Below are positions 1-12,067 of a DNA stretch of 64,000 bases, in pieces. Under the pieces are notes generated by a model. That model ran no database searches, was not told where the DNA came from, and saw only the letters and a program-made list of their open reading frames with translations. This stretch comes from Otis tarda (lineage: Eukaryota; Chordata; Aves; Otidiformes; Otididae). The stretch spans positions 129,212,190-129,276,189 of the forward strand of contig CM048553.1 of NCBI GenBank assembly GCA_026413225.1, given 5' to 3'. Within the stretch, counting starts at the first letter, position 1. Every line of letters begins with the position of its first letter. Both the position numbers and the translations under genes were made by a program.

Positions 1-1152
1 TGCAAATTGTGCCAGAAAAGCATGGCTCTTTTCTGTGATCACAAAATTAATTTTATTTGCCAGCAGTAGCCTGATTTATGTCTCCAGTTCAAGTCATAAA
101 CATGTAATTATTGCTAAATGTGGTGGCTCATAGGTCAGTGTGATGAAATCTTTTACTAACACTTCACCTTCAGAGAAGCTTAAAGTATTCAAATCGTCTC
201 TCTAATTTCCTTCTGACTGCTTCAGATTTCTCTAATAATCTTTTCTTAGGATGAATTGAAGATTTGTTTTACTACCAGTATCCTAAAAGTCAATGCTAGA
301 AAACTGTTTTTTTTTTTCTCCTTCAGAAATGGTGTGTTTATTGTTGGAAACACACAGAATAAAAGTGTGCATGTTGTTAAGTCTGAAAATGTTTTGTACT
401 GCCAGTTTTGCAGTATATAACAATCAAACTGTGTTTTTTTTTCTCTCATACACTAAGGATTCTATAAATCGTTATGAGTCCAAAACAATATGGTTCATAA
501 TAATGAATATTTGTCTTTAGTGTCAGACTTTGTGTTAAAATGCACAGGCAAGGATTGCAGCGGCAACTCACAGGCACAGTGTTTACAGAATCAGTGTCTT
601 AATTATCAGGTAGTAACACAACGTATGCTATAAAACAAACCAGAGAGAAACACTTGAGAAGTTTGCAACAGTGCAACAAGTAAGACTAATTCTGCAATTT
701 TTTAAAAAATGAAATATTACGTTTTCTTCTTTGTAAAGACCAGTAACATTCATAATGCCAACTGCCAACAAATGAAAGATCTTAATGTATTCCAGTGAAG
801 TTTCTTTCAACAGAATTTCTGCTTCATAAGTTTTCTAAACAAAAAAGCATCTGAGCTGCTCCAGAACAGAGCTTTTAAAGGCTATCAAATGGCATTTAAA
901 ATACACACACAGTCTACACACCAAACTCTTACTTCTCTTTTCCCCTCTGTGTTAAAGGTACAGAGCATCTCTCAGTAATTAAACTAAACCCCGCAATCTT
1001 GACCATTGTGGTCACTAAAGATCCCATGCAGTTTTCAGGAGAGGAGGGGCATTAACCACACTTTCCTCCATGAATTCCCAGCCAGGTAATTGCACTCAGC
1101 CTGCCTAGAAATCACCCATCCAGCTTCCAGGGAGTAAACTATTTTCACTCAC
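1..1152. other. Unique non-coding DNA
   Basis: AT-rich sequence with stops in all frames at normal spacing and only short open frames of about 60 to 75 codons. A T-run lies near 307-317. I recognise no repeat family, RNA gene or exon. Confidence 0.7.
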
Positions 1153-1332
1153 CCTCTTATCGAGACTGCTGGAGGGCTTTGCAGGCGCGGGCTGACAGCT
1201 GTGTTCTGTCTCAATGCCCTCTCGCTTTTCTGAATATGAAAACACTGCTACCATAACACAATAAAATGAACAAAGTGACAGAAATATATTTGCCATAAAC
1301 TTTAAAAAAAGTGAGTAATCTAATAAAAGCAT
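1153..1332 (-). other. Exon-like open block with signal-anchor-like start (hypothetical)
   Basis: On the minus strand an ATG at 1332 opens 60 codons that run exactly, in phase 0, to a GTGAGT motif (intron side 1152-1147), a full match to the donor consensus; the exon would end GAGG. The predicted peptide has a second Met at residue 13, then a hydrophobic segment (IFLSLCSFYCVMVAVFS, about residues 16 to 32), then a polar Ser/Pro/Lys-rich stretch containing one Cys. That is the layout of a secreted or type II membrane protein first exon. I do not recognise the family, no promoter or downstream exon was identified, and the frame stays open for 15 codons past the donor. Chance is the leading alternative: one good donor and one hydrophobic run are expected in 64 kb. 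No function is assigned. Confidence 0.15.
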
Positions 1333-3534
1333 TTGTAAACCAGGCCATTAATCTCTACAAAAGATACGACTGTGTAGTGGGCTGTCCGTCGTACCAGATA
1401 ACGCAGAGGTGAGGTGAAAAGTTGATCCCCAGTTCACACATTCAACTGCGCACATTTAATCTGTATTAATCGGGGCAAGAAAAAGAACAGTCTGGACTGA
1501 TTTCAAATGTCACCCGTGCAAGCAAGACAAAGAATTGGCAAGGAAACTCTGCCATCCACCCAGCCATACTTTCAAGCATGCTTAAGAAAGTCTTTTCTGG
1601 TTTCTATCTTCTTGTAGCTTGATGGGAGCCTACAGGAGACTACGATGTTCAGACAGAAATTCAATGATGGAGCTCAGAGTAAAGCGACACAACTTCCCAG
1701 ATACACTCCAGAGATATTTAATAGGTTCTGTCATAATCCATATGTTCTCTTCAAAAAATAGGAATAAAAACCAGCTGCCTTACAGTAAATTCTAACTGCA
1801 GTATGAGTTAATTTTAAACTGATGTAACATTCAGTCAGTTTTCATTTAAAATGACAGTGGATATCTTTGCCAGAGTAAGTGCGGATTTGTAAAAACAGAT
1901 GAGGAATGGTAAAATGTTTTCCCTTCAAGACAAATATTTCTTTTTAACATGGAGCTTTTAGATAACAGATTAAGTGTTCAAGTGAAGAAAGACTTTACAT
2001 CACCATGCCGATGTATTTCTAAAGTACTGTACTTTTGGACTCTGTCAGGAACCCCTCGGGGCTGTGGCAGAGCAGAGATGGTAAATGGTGCCTGCTGCCA
2101 GTTCTGCTAGCAGAGGTCCTGAAGCAACGTGCTGGCTCTGGTGGCAGTGGGGTGGTCAATGCAGCCAGGCACTTGGTGTGGTGCCTGTTGACTCCAACCA
2201 CAGGTGACAAAGCGAGAAAAGCAGCAGGCTAGATTCTGTTTATTTGTTTATTCCTACTCTTTTAGCCTGAAAGAGCTGCCTCTGGGAGGTTCCAAGTAAT
2301 TTAAACATTTTCAAATACCACTCCCTATGAACAGCAAAAAATAACAAAAATCCAGACTGCAGTAACCAAGATCCACATTATAAAATGTAGCAGGCAATCC
2401 ACTAATACTCCTCATTCCTACTGTTCAAACTGCTCACAGCTTTCCAGAAAACCATGAATGACCATGGAAGTAGGCTTGTAGTGTGTCCCAAAGATCAACA
2501 AATTTTGACTATGCAAGCCCAAGAATGCAGTTATCAGAGGAAAAAAAGTCCCAATAATATGGCACGTCAGAGTGACTGGGACAGACATGTCATTTAGATC
2601 CATTCTAATATCTTAAAATGTCTTCAAAATGCTGTTTCTTAGATCTAAGAAACAGCGTATCATGCAAGTAACTATCACATATCCTCTCTGTTTGAGTCAA
2701 AGGATTTTTCCTTTCTTCCCTCCCTGAGTTGTTGTCCCAGTTCCTACAGTGATAAGGCCTCAAGCCTTAGTCATGGTCTTACGCTTGGTAGCAAGGCTGA
2801 TAACAACAACATTGCAAAGGATGTCTGTGTCCAAACAAACAACCCAAATGATCCATACAAAAGCTCTGAGCTGGGTTTGACCAGTCAAGAGGGAAGTTTG
2901 GTGGTCATTGTTAGTTAGACGTATAGACCAGCTTAGTGCCCAGGACTGGTCTTAATGCCATATAACATTAGTAACTGTGGAGAAAGAATTAGAAACAAAG
3001 AACACAATTATGCCAAATCTTGATGCTCCCATCTTCTGAGACTCTCTGTATCCTGGTATTCCACTGAACTAGACAAGGAAGGTTAGAGGCATACACCAAC
3101 TGCCACGCAATGAGAGGCAAAGTAGGGTGAGATTCTTCTGGGAAAAGATTTGCCTCTGTATTCCCATAAAATATGATAGAAGAGTCTTATAGAGTTCTGT
3201 AAGATTAACAACTGGTGTTGAGGAGGTAAACAGAGGGTGATTATTTTCTATAATAGTAATACACTCAATGCAACTATTAGGCTTTGAGTTTAAAGCAAAT
3301 CAAAGGAGGAACATTTTGACGTAGCACATAGTTAAATTATGAAACTCATTGGGATAGGATGTTGAGAAGGCCAAAGACCTGAACTGACTCACTAAGGGAC
3401 CAGACAAAGTCCTAGAGGACAGGCACATCAATACAATTGTTCTTATTTAACCACAGGCTCAGGAAACCCCTAAACTGTTAATTCCAGTAAACTATGAAAA
3501 TGTACTAAGGGATGGATTGTTTCCTGTAACTTGC
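1333..3534. other. Unique non-coding DNA with a GC-richer patch
   Basis: No repeat or gene recognised. Positions 2036-2230 are noticeably richer in G and C than their surroundings and are open on both strands for about 65 codons. The products show no domain I know, so I treat them as chance frames in a GC-richer patch. Confidence 0.6.
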
Positions 3535-3535
3535 G

Positions 3536-4018
3536 TTATATACTCTTCCCTATTGGAATCACACCATTAAAGACTCTATGCTGGGCTGGGTGGACTCTTG
3601 GTACGAAAAATACAGAAAGTCTTCTGTTTCTCAGTGGGACGTGGGATGTAAGAACGAACAGATGAAACAGGTCAAGAATGGAAAATGCAAAACCAATTGC
3701 AATTTTAAAAAAGTAGGTTTTGTGAATAAGCAAAAATGGACATGCTGTCATGTAGAACTCTGCTATTCCAAAAATAACAAGCAAAATCGGCTTTCCTCTG
3801 TGACAGGTAAACTTAACCTTGAATGTGTGACCTATCTTAACTCTAAAATAACTGTTTTCCCTGTCTAAGCTTCTGATTATGCAAGTGTTATACACGTGCT
3901 TACCTTCAGGCATGTGAGTGCTCCCTTGAGAGCCAAGTATCTTTCTTCTGTGCTGTGTTGATATGATGTCCACTGGTTTCTCTTTCAAAGCTGCATGAAA
4001 TGGACATATCTCAAACAT
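3536..4018 (-). other. Long open frame, 160 codons, probably chance
   Basis: This is one of the longest uninterrupted ATG frames outside the CR1 copies. The conceptual protein has a hydrophobic mid-section (around residues 78 to 125) and basic flanks, but no motif I recognise and no polyA or splice context that stands out. One frame of this length is roughly what random AT-rich DNA of 64 kb would give on six frames. It lies antisense to the cysteine-bearing block at 3635-3808, so at most one of the two could be real. I annotate it only because of its length. Confidence 0.1.
3635..3808 (+). other. Cysteine-bearing exon-like block (hypothetical)
   Basis: A pyrimidine-rich acceptor-like site (TCTTCTGTTTCTCAG, ending 3634) precedes an open block that ends at CAG|GTAAAC, a good donor-like site (intron from 3809). 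The frame from 3635 encodes about 58 residues, basic and polar, with Cys spacing C-x12-C-x3-C-x14-CC-x4-C, including the segment GKCKTNC. The C-x3-C then CC layout is reminiscent of a beta-defensin second exon. However, the fourth canonical Cys is absent and the first spacing is too long, so it does not satisfy that signature. It could be a decayed defensin-like exon, a different small secreted protein, or chance. The same frame is open upstream from an ATG at 3578 and stops at 3866-3868. No signal-peptide exon was found nearby. Confidence 0.12.
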
Positions 4019-4270
4019 AGATGGCCATTACGCAACAGTCTTTTGGTGGCTAAGAAATCTACTACTAACTTCTCTCACCAAAATCTCAAAAATATTTCTT
4101 ACTAGCAGCTCCAGGATAGTTAATACTGTAGCAGCTGTACTGCATCAACACCAGCCGAGGGTTAACTCAAATAGTGTTATTTGCTTGATTCACAAAACAA
4201 AAAGTGTTGATTTTTGGGGGGATGCAAAGGTGAGCTTTGTTTAACTATTGGGCTGGTTGGCAATGCAAAA
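4019..4270. other. Unique non-coding DNA
   Basis: Short stretch between the open block and the pyrimidine tract; nothing recognised. Confidence 0.6.
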
Positions 4271-4338
4271 TCTTTTTTTTTTTTTAATTTTCTCTTTCTC
4301 CTTGTCTGTCTTTTCTATGTCTTTCTTTTCTTTCCCAG
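4271..4338 (+). promoter_or_regulatory. Long pyrimidine tract ending in CAG (splice-acceptor-like)
   Basis: About 65 bases of nearly unbroken T and C, starting with a run of T and interrupted mainly by AA and a few G, end in TTTCCCAG at 4338. This matches a very strong 3' splice site on the plus strand. It could equally be a simple low-complexity pyrimidine tract with a chance terminal AG. Confidence 0.3.
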
Positions 4339-4521
4339 ATGCACCATAACAAATCCATGCACTTTCAGACCCCTGGATTAGGCAGCATCCTGGGAGACTT
4401 GGGACTTCTGCTGATTCTTGCCACTCTTGTTAGTGAACTGCAGAAAAATGTGATTATTCAAGATATTTCCTTGCCTGGATCTATTCAATCTCTTTGTCAC
4501 ACAATAATAAAACACCTGTAG
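4339..4521 (+). other. Candidate short terminal exon / non-coding transcript end
   Basis: Directly after the acceptor-like AG an ATG opens 60 codons to a TAG at 4519-4521. An AATAAA polyadenylation hexamer sits at 4506-4511, inside the last codons. Strong acceptor, short open frame and polyA hexamer within about 190 bases is the architecture of a small terminal exon. The predicted peptide resembles nothing I know, and no clear GT-rich downstream element follows. A non-coding RNA exon or coincidence are both plausible. Confidence 0.15.
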
Positions 4522-5227
4522 TTTTCATAAAACCTTCTCTGCAGCTAATCCTTTTGAGTTAACTTCTGGGCAAAGGACAGCACATTTCCCACTAAAAAGA
4601 CACCAACACCTTCACAAATACTTTGGCACTGCTCTGCAAAATATTACTCAGTCCTTTCCAACGGCCTGCTGGCTAGATATGATGTACATTGTCAAAAAGA
4701 AAGGTCACTGGACTAGTGCTATTATGTTTATGTAAAGGAATCTGGAAAAAAAATTAGTTAAACCAAATCTGAATGCTCAATCCTTATTTGAATGGGAAAA
4801 ATATCCTTTACTATGACACTTTACATTGCTCCTTTCTGAAGTTTCAGATCTCCAACTGGAAGCCTATTGAACAAGACTGGTTTATGCTCAAAGGCACACC
4901 ATTGAAAACGAGTGCTCTGTGCCTCCCTGCCATCTTTTTTCTGAAGTCTGAAATGCACTTTGCAAGAGTGCAAGAGTCCTCTAATAAGGTAAAGCACTGC
5001 AGTGACTTGGAGCAGAGAGAAATAAAGGTCCCAACTGCACGTGCTGGGCATGTAGGAAGGTCACAGCAGCGGAGAGCAGGATGGAGCTCAGGCCTGCTGG
5101 CTCCTGCGAGGTCCTGTGTCAGGACACTCGCTCCTCATCATCTACTGTAGGTATTACATTTTACTATTTATTGAGTGTTAACTGTGCAAACAGAGATTCT
5201 GTTACTGCCACTTACTGCAGTTAATTA
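4522..5227. other. Non-coding DNA with a 125-codon chance frame
   Basis: An open frame runs 4773-5150 on the plus strand. Its product shifts from hydrophobic to Arg/Ser-rich and has no recognised domain. The end of this stretch (5040-5120) is GC-richer. I see no repeat or RNA gene. Confidence 0.5.
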
Positions 5228-5322
5228 GTTCAGGGAAGGTCAGTAGCCCACGTTCCACAGGAAGTTGGATGATGGCAACACAGTGATTCCTTCTGACCTT
5301 GAAATCTATAAATCTGTGAGAC
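5228..5322 (+). mobile_element. Ancient CR1-type LINE 3' tail
   Basis: The segment GATTCCTTCTGACCTTGAAA followed by TCTATAAATCTGTGAG matches the remembered 3' end of old reptile/bird CR1 elements (a TCCCTTCTGGCCTT-type segment plus AATCTATGAATCTATGA). The terminal octamer repeats are present but mutated, pointing to an old insertion. The upstream boundary is uncertain; no coding remnant is legible. Confidence 0.55.
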
Positions 5323-6789
5323 CTATAAAGCCAGCCCTCCTAACACCATTAGGAGGCTTAACTAGTGCAAATATCTCTGGATGCACAATATGGTGCAGGT
5401 CAGAGCTGTCTTGAGCACTGAACACTGTTGTTTCCAGGGCATGATTGCCATCTCCTAGGAAGAAATTTAGTAAGCGACCTTGTGATGCTTGTGTCACTGT
5501 TCTCCAGACTATATTTGTATTTTAGCCTCTGAGTAGCAATACTTATATTTTACCTCTCTGGATAGTAGCAGCATCTACTCTTCCCAATTATGTAGAGCAC
5601 GGAGCCCTGGCTGAGATCTGAATGTCCTAGAGTGTCTGGGGTTTCCATAACGGCCTACATGCGTGTTGATGCTAACACTTGACTTGACAAAAGGAGCTTT
5701 CAATTTTGATTAAGACAAGCCACATAAAGAAATGTCAGATGGTACGTGGAGCCTGGCCCATGCCTGTTATGAGAATGGACTCCTGTCCCAGAAAATTAAA
5801 ATGAAAATGTTTATAAGGAAGTTGGTAAGGTAGAATAAATCCCTCTAATTGAGTAACCTAACCTTTCAAACAATCTTTCTCAATGCAGTGCTATTTACTT
5901 TGGATTTAGAGTAAAAAGGGAGTTAAAGGACCGATGGGGCTTTAGGCTTCCCAGCAAAGTGGTGGCATTGTAGGAACGGGGCAGGGTATGAGGTGGTATT
6001 TATGGAATATAAATATCTGTTAACAAAGCTTGAAAAGACAGCTATGCAGCAATGATCACTCCCTCACTGTGGGAATTCCTGTGGAAACACAATTCACATC
6101 ATACTGTTCACTCTGTTTAATGCAAGATGGGATTAAACATGGGCAGACAGCTCTTCAAATATGAAGGCACTCAGTGGAGGCTGTAAGAAGATAGAGAAGA
6201 GGCAGCAATTGGTTTGCAGCTGCTTCTACAGAGATCTGCAGAGCTCCAGATGACAACTTGTGAAAGTGCTTCCCTGAACCACTGCGCTGTATGCACTAAA
6301 ATTCCTTACTTTTAAATTCCTGCACTGTGAGATATTCTTTGTTTGTCCAGAGGCTGGAAACTCCAACATCCAGTCCCAGTACATTGCCCTGCTCTTCCCC
6401 AGCCTCTCCTGCAGCCCTGTGCCCCAGCAGCACCCTTCACCCTACCTTCTCCGCAAGCCCCGCCCCGCCACTGCATAGGGTTACATAGAGTGGAAGAACA
6501 CATATCGCCACATCTAAACAGCGCCTTTCTTCTTCCTGTGCATCTGCTTTGGCTCCTCTTCTTCCGCCTTTCCACGTCAGAGGTGATCACCTCTGCCTGC
6601 TTCTCCATTTTTTATTCCACTTTGCATTGCTTAATAAAGTTATTCCAGCTATGACAGGAGAGTAGACAGCTTAGACTTCCACTTTTTTGAGTGCAGAAGG
6701 TATCATTTGGGAATGCTTTGTAGCAAGGAGAAGGTAAATAACAGATTTCTCATTTACTTATGACAAGATCAGGACTGCATTCAGCTTCC
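5323..6789. other. Unique non-coding DNA, C-rich patch inside
   Basis: Mostly AT-rich. Positions 6360-6475 form a C-rich, pyrimidine-biased patch (many CCC and CTCC words) without CpG clustering. Open frames there are mutually antisense and lack recognisable content. Confidence 0.6.
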
Positions 6790-6882
6790 CTTGCTAGTGG
6801 TGTAAATTTGAGCCACGCACTTAAACCAGTGGAGCTAATCCAAATTTACACCAGTGCGAGGGTGAGCATCTTGCCTTTGCAT
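6790..6882. repeat. Inverted-repeat element of the GGTGTAAAT...ATTTACACC type
   Basis: Perfect 13-base inverted arms, TGGTGTAAATTTG at 6798-6810 and CAAATTTACACCA at 6841-6853, flank a 30-base spacer containing CCAGTGGAGCTAAT. From memory this matches a palindromic element common in turtle, crocodile and bird DNA, with a centre like ATTGAAGTCAATGGAGTTA. Similarity may continue outward (6854-6880, GAGCATCTTGCC). It resembles a non-autonomous palindromic transposon remnant; the family name is not certain. Confidence 0.45.
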
Positions 6883-9800
6883 GTTTATTAGCGATTGTTA
6901 GCCATAGTTTATTTTTAAACATATTAATGCCACCAAGCCTTTTTTTTTGACCACCCACTGTTCACAGCAGAATTGAAGTGGTGGTGTATTTCCTAGTCCA
7001 AAAATTGACAGAGATGCTTAGGGTAGATGAGTACCACATCAGTCTGTGGTACCCTTCAGTCTGTATTCCACTGCTACTTGGATATTAAAACCACTAATAT
7101 CAAATAAGGTATTAACAATGTGAACTAGAGTGATCTCTACTTTACAATAAGTATCTGCCGTGCAGTTATAAGGATTAACTGACAACATAGTATTTATTTA
7201 AATTGTCTGCCAACTATGTTGTTTTGTTCTTCTTTGAAAGATCCAATATGTGCGCAATACCTTCTGTTAAGTCTAGATGACTCTCTTAAATGGAAAATGC
7301 ACCCTATTGACCTCATTTGAAATAGCTGTTTGGACTAATATAAATTTACTGCAGAGCCATTTACATTTCCTAGCTGTTCTGTCTATACTATGTTTACTGA
7401 ATGTGACAAGTTTAAGTAGATCTAAAGTGGGTAATATTTTTCATCATGTTGTTGCTTTAATTGTTACTATTCAAACCGCTGCTTAGTTTCCAAAATGAGC
7501 AGAAATGCAATGTAAAACATAACCTATTGACTCAAAGCACTGTCAGGCAGCAGTCTTCTGCCTAAACAGTAAGAAACTATTTGTTCACAATGCATCTATT
7601 CAGGATTCGTATTCACAGAACACGTTGTCCTGTAAATTGGAGAGACCCAAATGGACCGTGACAGATACTCTTGTCCACAACAACAGATGCAGTTGTGAGA
7701 AGGAGACTAAATCAGTCTGCTTAGCCCATGTGAACACCAGTCACAGTTGCTTTCCTGAGCTTGTTGCACGGCAAGTCCCTAGAGGATATATGGAGCAGGT
7801 GACACATTAGCTCTGAGCAAAGAGGAATTAAATTTATGAAGCAACACCCTTTCCTTGGAGTTGGAAAGAGTGGTAAATTTGGTGGCATTACAGGTTGCAC
7901 TTGAAGTGATAGTTTATAGATGTATCCAGCCCATGGCTTTTATTCCATCTTTATCGAAAAAAACCCCAGAGTTCATAGCTTGGATTTTTTTCCTTAATTT
8001 CCTCCACAAATGAAACTGTGGAGAATCACCGCTTCTGGTTATTCTCACATGCAGAGTCAGTGAGGATCTCTGGGTCCTGTGGGAAGAATGGGTGAGGGGT
8101 TGGGTGATGGCTTCATAGAGAGATGTGGGACTTAAGCACCACCTTCATCTGCAGCATCCACTGTGAGGTGAGATCTTAGCGGGATAGGTCTGAGCTCTCT
8201 TATGAGACGAAAAAGGTTGAAGAGTGAGCGGTTAGAGAAGAGGAAGAAAACACTACTAACCCCCTGAAAGTTCCCACTAACATTGTACTACTTCAACATC
8301 CCTGACCTTTTTTTCCCCAGCAGGTTATATGAACATAAAGGACCCATTACAAACACCACATTTCAAGAATATTGGAAGAAAAAAAACTTATATTTTTGTT
8401 TTAATATAAAAGTAAATGCTCCAGTGATGGGAAAAGAACATTAAATTATGTCTGCACTGTAAGAAGTGGTGCAAAGTGAGCTTCATATTTCTACACTATA
8501 TAAAAATTCAGTATTTCAGTGTAGAACCTTTTCATGTTCTTATGTAAGACTTATTATGGAAGTGTCTATACTAGCAATGGAAAACCAGTAACAAAGATTG
8601 AATTCCAACATCCAAAACTGGAATGGCTTTATATTTAGTACATTTATTCTTCAGTGTACATGTTTTAAACTTTGTAAGATTTCCATCTGAGTTTTCCTGA
8701 AATGTTTGAGGCATCATATATGGCAATCATTGTATCTTAATGAAAAAAAAAAAAGTTTTATTTCCATTTCAATAGTTTCCATTTTCCTTTAAAGTGCAAA
8801 ATGACTGATCTAGTCAAGGTTGAGCCACTTACAAATGTTTCAAACATTTAAGATCAAACCATGCAAATGAAACTGATTTTCTATAACCTGTTAAACAACT
8901 TGAGTATAAAGCCATCCTATCGACATGTCCGGCTTTCTAAAACCCAGCAGATCAAATGGTTTTGTTGTGTGAACAGAACAGGAAGAGACTCATGATGCGG
9001 TGACTAATGATAATTTCCACAACTGGAAAAACCTTACTGAAAACTTGTCTTTAACCTGAGAGATAAATTAGAGAACTGTAGCTCTTTACTGCTACTGCAG
9101 CTGCTACTATGAATAAATATTTGTGTTATCAAAGCAATTAGGAACAATGACTAACTACAGCTGCACTATATGAAGAGTCCTCACCTTCCTCCCTGCCCCT
9201 GAAGTACAGCCTGTGCCCCAAAGAGGCACAGCCCAGCTGTGAGACAACACTAAGTGACGTCTAGCCACATATCTCACTCCTGGAGCCATCTCAGCAAGGG
9301 AGGGCTTTGAGGAAAGCCTCGAAGATATCTTTGTGGGAGCAGGAGAAAAAACTTTACTGTTCCTGTGAGAAAGTATAGAGTTATTTGTTTCAAAATGTCC
9401 CCAACAGATGAGACTGCAATTGCATACTGCTCAGGGACTTGATTTAGAGGTGAAGGATAAGTATAAGTAGGCTGGAAGTAGAGTATGATGGCCTTGAAAG
9501 GGAAGGTAAGTATTTTTTATGTGATATATAAAATTGAAGCAAGGGACTCCAGAGAGGAGCTCATGCACTCAAAGGGATAAATTAAGCAGATTATCACATC
9601 AAGGTATCCCCAAACATTTTGGTGATACTAAGGGTTATTTGCCAAGGCTAGTGAGAGTAAAATTGTAGCAACCAAAGAGAGATCTTGAATGATTTTTGGG
9701 CTGTCTGGCTAAATTCAAAGGACCATTAGAATCTCCACACAAATAAAGCAGTAAGATTAGATACGACCTTGAGAGTCTCCAGTAGAAACTGCAACTTAAG

Positions 9801-12067
9801 TCAAGGAGCAGTAGCCTCTAAAGCAATGAAATTGTACTATTTCCCTTAACTTTATTGAACCTGACTGGCAGACAAAATGAAGCATGTGGTTCCTTTTAAA
9901 GTCCCAGAAAAAAAAATGGCTTGCTAAGGTACGTGCAGGTGATGTAAATCAGCAAAAATGAATTCTTATGCCTGGGAGCAGAGGTTTAAAACCCTTCCAG
10001 CCTACACAGGATCACTGAGGCAAGAGCAATTCTAAGGTGAGAGGTGGATTTTCACAGCAGGACAGGCATGCTACACTGCTCAGTCAGAAGAGGGCCAACA
10101 TTTTCTTTAGTTACTACTAACTGGTTACTATTGGTTATTTTGGCTTAGTAGGAAATAAGATATTTTGCAATCTGACATTTGAACTACTATGGTAGCCTTG
10201 GAACTTCCCTGTGTAACTGGCCTAGAGCTAGATATGTATATGCTAGCAGATGGCAGAGTGACTACAGCTTCAGTTTAGACTAAAGGTGTAGAATACATGA
10301 CTTCCCAGCATGCAGATGGCTGGTGAGTTTATGGATTAGGCTTCCTAAGGAAGAAAACCTCTTATGCCCCAGCCAGACTCCTCAAATAGACAGAAATGAG
10401 GTAAGAAAAATGCCCACCTATTTAAAAGAGGAAAATACCAAAGCTAGCTATATCTAGTGTAGAATAAAAGCAGAGGTGAAGAGAAGGTCTGAGTTCAGTT
10501 AAATGTGATAAAAAGGCAGTTGAAACTATGGGTGTGGTTGCAGTTTGTTTTGGTCATTTGGAAATCTACTCGCAATGCAGGACACCTGCAAGAAAAATAA
10601 GAGAAGCAGATGTTAGAGACAAGTCAGTTTTGATTTCTTCATTGAAGAAATGAGTCAGTTATTGATGGAGAAAAGTGATGGATGATGAGATTCTTCAGGT
10701 ATATTAGTAGAAGATAGGGAAGAGGACAAGGAGAAGAAAGATGGGGGGAGTAGTGTAGAAATAAAATTAGTAGACTGAAAGTCATTAGGTCAAAGAAGAT
10801 TTGTTATACAGAGACAATGATTGATTTTTCTCAAGATTAAATAGTTTTTGAAAAGGAATTTGAATATGTCATTAGACCTCAGTTACCATAGTAAGATGCA
10901 GCCTCACCGCTGACTTGCCCTGACAGAATTTGAACTAACACATTGGACAGAAGCAGCTGTTGGGTTAAGGGAAAGAGCCCTCTCCAGATAGATTTTCTGT
11001 CCTGCTGTTTGGTGAGGCTCAGCGTGCTCTGACTCCATACAGAGCTCCCCTTGGCTGTGTGGCTTCTCGGCAGCTAGCAAAGGAAAAAGGTGAAGTTCTG
11101 TGCTTAAAAGCTTGTAGTCCAAGAAAAAGTAGAAAAGCTACTGCTTTCAGTAATTTTTATACTATGTTAAAGCCAGGTTCTAATGTTCTTGTAAGTTTTC
11201 AAGAAAATAATTCTTGCATTTTGTCAATTTGACTTCCATGTCTTTAAGCTATCACAGCAGCCGTTTCAAGTGAAGAACTTAGAAACAATGGCAACCTTTG
11301 GGCAATGGCTAATGAAAGTTTAATTAAAACAATACAAGATTAAGCACATCCTTTTAGGTCACTTACAGGTTACTCACCACTTGCTCATCATCACATTGCA
11401 AGTGTGTATTTGGCAGAAATGGGCCAGTTTCTCAGCTGCAGAAAATTCTTATATTAGGATACTTCAATTAGGGATACATTCCTACTGTGATCCAGCAGTA
11501 CAGATTCTTGAACTCAGAGTAGGGTTGGATTTGAAGTCAAGGATGTAGAAGAATGTATGTGCATTTAACTTACATCTGGGAAGTCCACATATGAGCAAGT
11601 CAAGTATTGTCACACCTTGGCAGGTGGCGTTTACATATCCAAGTCAAGCATTTGAAGGACAATGAGTCCTCATGTTTCTAAACCTCTAATGTTAATTGGT
11701 CTCCAAGACCGTACAGTCCATCAGATTAATCTCAAGTTATAGTTTTACACTGAAATATCACTAATCTAAAAATGAATGGTTTTTAATATGCCAATGTAAG
11801 AAAACTGCGAGAGGACTTTTTGTACAGCTACGTGGACTACTGAGCAACAACTTCAGTGAAAGAAGGAGATTTGTTAGCTAGTCTTAGTTGGAAACAATAT
11901 GCAGATGTGGATGCATTCAGGATTTGAATGGGAGGGAAGAGGTGACCTGCACACCAGCATAACCTTGCCACACAACACATGCATGATGGAGAACTGATAG
12001 GGTATAATCAGGTTCTGCTATCCCTGTTCCAATTAACTTCGGAAGCCACTAACTTGCACCAGCTCTG
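6883..12067. other. Unique non-coding DNA
   Basis: About 5 kb without any repeat or gene I can identify. It holds an A-run near 8743-8754 and a purine-rich tract at about 10705-10760. Open frames are all under about 75 codons. It may contain conserved non-coding elements, which cannot be judged without alignment. Confidence 0.6.
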
